Source of the DNA: Xylogone sp. PMI_703 | Lineage: Eukaryota > Ascomycota > Leotiomycetes | Assembly (NCBI GenBank): GCA_021399445.1 | Contig: JAJTUQ010000006.1 | Coordinates: forward strand, 1,364,001 to 1,428,000 | DNA: 64,000 nucleotides | Direction of reading: 5' to 3' | In this document: one piece after another, positions 57,095-64,000 of the stretch | Position numbering within the stretch: position 1 is the first letter of the stretch | Layout of the letters: every line of letters starts with the position of its first letter | Made by a program: the position numbers and the translations under genes | Notes under the pieces: generated by a model | Seen by the model: only the letters and a program-made list of their open reading frames with translations | What the model was told of the DNA's origin: nothing | Database searches by the model: none

Positions 57095-60000
57095 ATGTCG
57101 AGCACGTCGGCGAGCGCCTCGCCCACCTCCAGCACGGGGGCTGGGTCCGCGCAAGCATCGGAGGGCATCAGCTTGGTTGCGCTGCTCACGGCCCTGGCTT
57201 CGTCGTTGGTCATTTTCGGAATACAGATGTTTGCGTTCCTGCTGTTGAGGAATAAACTGGCACGAATATTGTAAGGCGCTCTCCCTTTCTGCTCTCTCAA
57301 TCGCGTATGAGGATATCATTTTATTGACAATTTCTACCAGTAAACCCAAGACCTACCTCGTACCTGAAAAAGAACGAACCGAACCCCCACCTAGTACGCC
57401 CTGGGGCTGGCTGTTTGCGATATTTCGATTCACCGATCGAGAAGTCATCAAGAAATGTGGTCTGGATGCCTACTTCTTCCTGCGATACCTGCAGACGCTC
57501 TTGGTCATATTCGTGCCCTTGGCAGTGGTCATTTTGCCGATTCTGCTTCCCCTAAACTACATTGGAGGCCGAGGAGGGAATTGGTATGCAGAGGCCACGG
57601 GTAACTCCACCACCGCTAAGGTTACCTCTGCAAACCAGAATGTCACTGGACTAGATACCTTGGCGTGGGGCAATGTGAGGCCCTCGAAGACGAATCGCTA
57701 CTGGGCACACTTGATTCTCGCCGTCTTTGTTATCATCTGGGTTTGCGGCGTGTTCTTCGCGGAATTGAAGGTCTACATCAAGGTCCGACAGGATTACTTG
57801 ACGTCTGCGGAACACCGTCTAAGGGCGTCAGCTACCACGGTGCTGGTCAGCGCCATACCTGAGAAGTGGCTCACCACAGAAGCCCTCGGAGGATTGTATG
57901 ATGTTTTCCCGGGAGGAATTCGCAATATATGGATCAACAGGAATTATGATGAGTTGCTCAAGAAAATTCACGAACGAGATGCTATCTTCAAGAAATTGGA
58001 AGCTGCAGAAACAGAATTAATCCGTAAGGCGAAGAAGGCCCAGAAGAAGAAGCAGGCGAAGGCAGAAAAGACTGCATCCAAAGGGGCAAGAATAAGAGGC
58101 CCAACAAAAGAAGAGAAGCAACAGCAACTCGAACAAGAGAATGCAAGGGCAGCGGCAATGGCTACGACTGGCGGAACAAGCAATGGCGACGCATCGCACA
58201 TTCCACATACAATTGATGATGCGATAGATGAAGAGGAGCAGCGAGAAAGAAATGAGCAGACTCATGAGCAGACTCATAAACATACAGACAGTCGTACAAA
58301 TAATATCTTCAAGAAACTCAATCCTCTAAACGCCGTGGAACAGGGAATAGGAGCCATTGGAGAAGTCGCCGGCAGGACTGGTGATGCCGTCCTCGGAGGT
58401 GCTCGCCACGTGGGCCGAGACTTCAATAACCAACTTGAGACTACCAATGGCTTCGTAAATCTTGACCGCCAGTCGGTACAAGATGTCGATGACTACAAGG
58501 TGTATAAATCAAACTACGAGAGAGAAAAGATGAGTTCTCCGCCTCTTGAGCAGTACGGCGAGGGTCGACCATCTTTCGCCACTTCCTACAATAGAGAGAG
58601 CCCCGAGCCAAAATGGACTGGCAACAAAGTGCGGCCAACCACGAGTGGACATGATGCTCTTGCTGTCACCGATACTGGCAACAGCTGGTGGAAATTCTGG
58701 GTTCCCCCATCCGGAGGCTTCGCATCGCCAATCCCACACGGATGGGAGGAGGGTGACGAATATCCACTGACCAAAAAGGCATCGCAACAAGATCCAAGGC
58801 TACAAAACAAAAGCATCTGGACCAAGATCAAATCCATCATCCCGTTTCTCCGCACTGACGAAATGGCGCCTGCAGAGTACCCATTGGCATACAACCCTGA
58901 CTACAAGGAGGATGCAACAGGTGCCGTCTGGGAGAAGTATCTATCCAAAAAGGACCGACCAACTCACAGGCTTGCTAGATTTTCTTGGACCCCAGATTGG
59001 CTTCCAGGACTACCGTTAATTAACAAAAAGGTCGATACCATATACTGGTGCCGTGGTGAGTTGGCCCGCCTGAACCTTGAGATCGAAATGGACCAGCAAC
59101 ATCCTGAGAAATTCCCTTTGATGAACTCGGCCTTTATTCAATTCAACAACCAGGTCGCGGCCCACATGGCAGCGCAATCAATCACCTACCATTTACCCAG
59201 GCAGATGGCCCCTCGAACTGTCGAAATATCGCCAGATGATGTTATCTGGGATAATATGTCTATCAAGTGGTGGGAAGCCTGGATGCGAACAGGTATCATC
59301 ATTGTTCTCGTCGCTGGCATGGTTATTCTGTGGGCTTTCCCTGTCGCATGGACTGCTTCGTTGTCGCAAATAACTACTCTGGCCCAGAAGTATTCCTGGC
59401 TCCACTGGCTTAGAAGCATACCACAAAATGTGCTCAAGGCCGTGGCTGGTGTGCTGCCTGCTATAGTCCTCAGTATCTTGCTTATTCTTGTTCCTAAAAT
59501 ACTCGAATACCTCTCCTTTTTGCAGGGTGCACAGACTGGAACTGAGAAGCAGGGATACGTCCAAACTTACTACTTTGCTTTCCTCTTTGTGCAAGTCTTC
59601 CTTGTTGTTTCCATCTCCGGAGGTGCTTTGGCAACGCTGGGTGCGACAGCGGCAGAAGTGACTTCGATACCTCAAACTCTGGCAACTCAGTTACCAAAGG
59701 CTGCAAACTACTTTTTCTCTTACATGATTCTGCAAGCCCTATCGACAAGTTCCGGAACACTTTTGCAAATCGTAACGCTTCTGCTCTGGTTTGTTCTACC
59801 AAAGTTCTTCGACAACACAGCTCGAGAGAAATGGCACCGAAATACTAACCTGCCGAATGTTACTTGGGGCTCGTTCTTCCCTGTGTACACCAACTTCGCA
59901 TGCATTGCCTTGGTGTATTCCATTGTCTCTCCTCTGATTATTATCTTCGCCATTATAACGTTCACTTTACTTTGGATTGCGAACCGCTACAATATGCTAT

Positions 60001-60911
60001 ACGTATCCCGGTTCAAGCTGGATACTGGTGGACTGCTATATCCCCGCGCCATCAATCAGACTTTCACGGGCTTATACGTCATGGAGCTTTGTCTCATTGG
60101 CCTCTTCTTCCTGGTAAGAGATGAGCAAGGGAACGCTTCGTGTATTCCCCAAGCAATCATCATGATTGTTTGCGGTGCATTTACAATTCTCTATCAGTAT
60201 CTATTAAATTACGCATTTTCTCCGCTGTTCTACTATCTTCCAATCACCTTCGAGGATGAAGCTGTCCTCCGTGATGAAGCATTTGAACGAGCCCAAGCTC
60301 GTCGTCTAGGTCTTGACCAGGACCCCGACGAAGCGGCTAGACTTAGTGAGAACCACGACGGGTCGATCGAATTATCCAACTTGAGGAATGGAACATCTTC
60401 AGGCAATGATGGTAAGCTTTCCAAATTGAATCCTGTGAGCATGGTAAAGGGAGCCGGAACATTTGCAGCCAAATCAGGACGCATACTACGCGAGAAAACG
60501 ATGGGCCGTGGGACAGACCATGACATTGCTAGGGAGGACCACGCCGTAAAAATGGACCCCACGACCGCAGTCCGCCGCAAGCGCCGCCACCGCGACATTG
60601 AAGCTCAGCAAAAAATTTCAAACGCCTTGTACGGAGGATATGCCGATGAAATCGAAGACCTGACACCCGAGGAGCGTGATGTTCTTGTGAGACATGCATT
60701 CCAGCATTATGCCCTGCGAGCTCGTCGACCAATGGTGTGGATCCCCCGAGATGATATTGGAGTGAGTGACGATGAGATTCGAAGAACGAAGGAATTTGGA
60801 GGAGGAAACATCTGGATTACTAATGTCGGCGCGGCATTGGATGGTAAATGTCGTGTTGTTTACGGGCGCAACCCGCCTGATTTCTCAGAGGTTGATCTGA
60901 TCAACTTGTAA
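57095..60911 (+). CDS. CSC1/RSN1-type (TMEM63/OSCA family) ion channel protein
   Basis: Model join(57095..57270, 57341..60911), 1248 aa. This family (DUF221, calcium-permeable stress-gated channels) forms osmo- or mechanosensitive cation channels. Seen here: an extracellular N-terminus and first helix (about 27-52), FRFTDREVIKKCGLDAYFFLRYL, two helices near 75-90 and 130-145, and a long cytosolic part with an unusual charged and disordered insert (about 230-470). Then comes the helix bundle from about 650, with TRPIEW-like spacing and FVLPKFFDNTAREKWH, and a cytosolic C-terminus ending in a basic and acidic tail. One 70-bp intron joins the first exon. The length is above the ~800-900 aa of yeast members because of the insert and tail. 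Confidence 0.9.
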
Positions 60912-63637
60912 CAAAAAAATGTGTCAAAAGAAGTCATGTATTGTCATATTACTTACGAGCGAGTGCTTTTTCCTTTTTCTTTTTTTGTTTGCTAGGCGTT
61001 TTATCTTAGATGGACATGGCCTCGATGAATTAACTGGATGGGGGCTTTGTCTGAAGAGGAGTCTGAACTGGAGCACCTGACTTTGGGAGCATTTGCATCT
61101 TACTGGGAGTTACACCAGACACACTACATACACAGAGAGAGAGATTTGATCATTCTGCTCTGATTCTCCTTTATTCTCGCTTTGGCCCCCTTTTTACTAT
61201 CTATCTAGTCTTCTTCCTTGCAGGAACAAACACATACGTGTCAGGGGCAAAGAGATACCCGAAAGATACCTAGCTCTATAGAGAATAATACTTGCTTGTA
61301 GCAATATTTCATACATTTGAAATAAACATGATTAAGTCAGATTTCACTTTGAATAAGCAATGCGTTGCATGTTGTACTACAAGTAAATTTACAGGGTCCT
61401 TTTTCAGGACGATCTATCTGAGCAGACATACCCCTTACTGGCAAACACACAAACAACTCTACACACAGACACAAAACGAGAGATTTACAAGACCGTTTTT
61501 TACATGAACAAAGAAACTGATATTATCCTACATGATGTTTTCATTTCACAGCAGCATGCATGATCGCCCGTGATCATAAAAGCCGAACAGAGCAGCCACC
61601 CGATCTCAATCTATCGTTGCAGGAGAGCCGAGAACACGCACGATGCATATTCCAGACAAGATAAGATCCCGAAACAATTTATTGAACACGGGTAGCAGTG
61701 CATGCATGGTCAATGACCGCAGAACAAAGACAGGAAAGACAGGAGACGGGAGGCTGCCGATGTTCTGTGATACCATCTCTTTTCCAGTTGTTGGATTTTA
61801 TCATTCGGCCCCCTTAGCCTGCTGATGCTGACGTGCCTGGAATCCGCGCCCCCTCTATGTGTCTCACTCTATGAGGGGGACGTGCTATCTTGTTCTCCGG
61901 GGAGATGGGAAATCAGGTCTGACGGGTTGCTGCTTCGTTGCACAGCATGGTTTATCAAGGATGTCTTGGAAAAGAGCGGTATGAAATCAAAACGCCTAAG
62001 ATCAGAGAGACACAAAGTCTTAAGATCACTTACTCTGAGCACCAGGGGATATTGACACTATCCCCACTGGTTTAAGATCAAGATTCAAGTTGTTGGATCT
62101 CTTTGGAGAGAGAAAAAATCGTGCCTTGCTCTGGGCCTTTCCTTTCAGGAGAGTTTTTCCTGGACTGAGAGAGTATGTGACACAGCAGAGGTAGCCTCGG
62201 GCAAAGCGAGGGGGCCACTTCGTATGCGGGCCTAGAAGTATGTATTTTATCCCACTACTGACCGTTGAGTTGGGTCTTGCACCGTTTGATTACCTTAGTC
62301 TCAGAGCCAGGGGAGAGATCGCCCCTATTCGAAGAAGACGACTTGTTGGCGGGGTCAACGGCCACTAGGTAGAGTCGAACCACGGTTCAGACGGGAGTCA
62401 CATGTGAAGACTACCAATATTCAAGACGTTTAACGCGGGTAATGAGGATTACCCACTACTCTTTGGCAAGAAAATATCTATTCCTGTTCGAAGTTAGCTA
62501 GTAATGCTTTTACGTTGTGGGTTGCTGTCATATACCTGATCTCATTCACGAAATTAAGCTCTAGCATGGCACATTGTTGCCAGCCTTGAAGATGTAATGA
62601 AGATATGGAGAGAAGTGTTTACATACTGCTCGATACCTCGGTCTAAAGTGGTTGGATAGATCGGTATTCCTGATATGGCAATACACGGAATTAAAGCCGA
62701 TTCAGATGCATCCCTGAATGGGTTGGAACTATTCAGAGTTTTAGTTAGCTTCGTATTACCTAGGGACACCGAACAATTCTCTGGAACCGAGTTTGTATGC
62801 CTGGTTCGGCCCTGTAGGAATCGAGTAGTTAGAACCTCTCTTTTCGTTGGAAAAGGTAGAAGCGTACCGTAAAATTGACTATATGGCCAGCAATACAGCC
62901 AACCAGAATTGCAATTAGTTTGACAAGTATAGATCTGCTCTATGGTAAATTTATTTTAGTGTTAGTTGCCTTCAACGGCGTAGGGTTGGCGTTCTCTGCC
63001 GGATGCTCCTTCCCCACAAGATCTGTTGCCTGAACTACTTCATCAGCTCATCTTGCTCCAGAAGCTCCTCATTGGAACCTCATATGGAGGTTAATCATCA
63101 TGCAGAATCCCTTGCTCTACCAACAAGAGAGCTAGATCGGTTTGTTGGTGGGCTTAATTCTTTCAGACCATATCCACATTACACAGACTTCAAATATGAT
63201 CTCCAATTGGCGCATAAATGGTCTTAGTGTATACTCAATGGCTCACGCACTAACATTGTGCTGTGTCCAGGATCAAGGGGTGTTCCCCTGAGACTGCTCC
63301 GGATATTCAACTTCCAAATGGCTTAGTTGTACAACGCCCCTCATGCAGGCCACCTCGATCAAGGAGATGTTGTGTAGCACAAGAGCCAGGGCGGGATTTG
63401 CCAGGTAACTCCTCCTTGCCTGAATCCCCGGATTGACCTAATCTATAAATCCAGCTGGTGCTGCAACCAACCGCTAATCACTAATTGCAATCACCACCTC
63501 ATAACTTTCTGATCATCATAACTACATAAGCAATCGTGGCGCGGTCTTTTCGTATCTCCAAGGAGAGGAGCTCCTCAAAAAGTCCACCTCGCAAAAACAC
63601 TGATGATTCTGTGTTGAAAGCTATAGCTATTGCCACC
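60912..63637. other. 2.7-kb gene-free stretch
   Basis: No gene is supportable. It contains scattered frames of 60-75 codons on both strands without domains, a T-rich run at 60967-60990, and the promoter of the last gene (63430-63637). A tRNA T-loop-like string near 62370-62385 was examined and does not fold into a tRNA. Confidence 0.5.
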
Positions 63638-64000
63638 ATGCCGGTGTACTACCCCGACGCATCTCTAGCTCGAAAGTTCAAGGTGGAACTGCCGAAGAGT
63701 GTTAGTATGGAAAAGCTCTGCTTCCACCTGAGGATTGGTTTCGAGACCTATAATGCGATGAAGGTATGTCCAAGTGCATTAGCAATTAGGCTAAGTTGTA
63801 ACCATCGACCAGGAGGAAGCCAAGTACGTGTTTCACGCACAAGCTCAGGATCCGACGAACATTCTCCCAGAATTTGTGAACAAGGATCTGTACGATATAA
63901 CCTGTTCCTGTTGGGATGCTCTGACAGTGAAGGGACAAGCCATCGCAACCTGCATGTTGATCAAAAATGCGTCGCCAAAGACTAATCATGTCTATAAATA
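63638..64000 (+). CDS. unrecognised protein, 3' end beyond the window
   Basis: Partial model join(63638..63763, 63813..>64000), 104 complete codons plus part of one. The start has a textbook GCCACC-ATG context. A 49-bp intron with donor GTATGT and branch GGCTAAG joins ETYNAMK to EEAKYVFHAQAQ in phase 0. The visible protein is mixed alpha/beta in feel (RKFKVELPKSVSMEKLCFHL, then FVNKDLYDITCSCWDALTV). I do not recognise the family. In-frame sequence continues upstream to 63536 but without an ATG. Confidence 0.6.

Noticed and set aside
62340..62410. tRNA-like T-loop string on the minus strand
   Set aside because: The stem bases do not pair and no acceptor or anticodon arms can be placed around it.

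Overview
The window is nuclear DNA of a filamentous ascomycete (Pezizomycotina). The evidence is many short introns (mostly 46-90 bp) with GT-AG ends and CTRAC/CTAAY branch sites, fungal-only families, and a mating-type (MAT) locus flanked by SLA2 and by APN2 plus COX13. The class is not certain: gene content and MAT layout fit the Leotiomycetes-Sordariomycetes group. All multi-exon models were spliced by hand from the sequence, and every complete model closes to a whole number of codons.

Layout. 1-1250 is a family of about 12 short hairpin-like repeats whose orientation flips near 0.9 kb. 3994-6416 is palI/RIM9 (ambient pH sensing). 6.4-11.4 kb has no supportable gene. 11379-12691 is a lone SERAC1/SesB-like alpha/beta hydrolase with a Gly/Asn-rich tail. 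13.0-17.1 kb (minus) is a GRAM-VASt sterol-transfer protein of the LAM family. It is divergent from an Atg38/NRBF2-like autophagy protein at 17.7-19.4 kb. 19.6-22.2 kb (minus) is an ABC-F ATPase. 24.7-26.2 kb is a mitochondrial HAD hydrolase (CECR5/YKR070W type), followed by APC5 (26.9-29.3 kb), IMP2 (30.3-31.0 kb, minus) and a C2H2-like zinc-finger protein (31.4-33.0 kb, minus).

MAT region. SLA2 (34.9-38.4 kb) is followed by 3.1 kb without a clear gene, then MAT1-1-1 (alpha box, minus), a MAT1-1-2-like gene (minus) and an HMG-box mating gene (plus, MAT1-1-3 by position), then APN2 (minus) and COX13 (plus). This is the SLA2 / -1 / -2 / -3 / APN2 order of a MAT1-1 idiomorph, except that APC5 lies on the SLA2 side rather than beside COX13.

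Beyond MAT there is a membrane-anchored amidohydrolase (50.8-54.0 kb), a seven-helix rhodopsin-domain (PTH11-like) membrane protein (54.4-55.7 kb), a CSC1/TMEM63-type channel (57.1-60.9 kb), a gene-free stretch, and the first two exons of an unrecognised gene cut by the window end.

The strongest leads are the MAT locus (possible head-to-head coding overlap, frame break in the HMG gene, relocated APC5), the hydrolase with an amyloid-motif-like tail, and the hairpin repeats with compensatory base changes. No CRISPR, rRNA, confident tRNA or intact transposon was seen.
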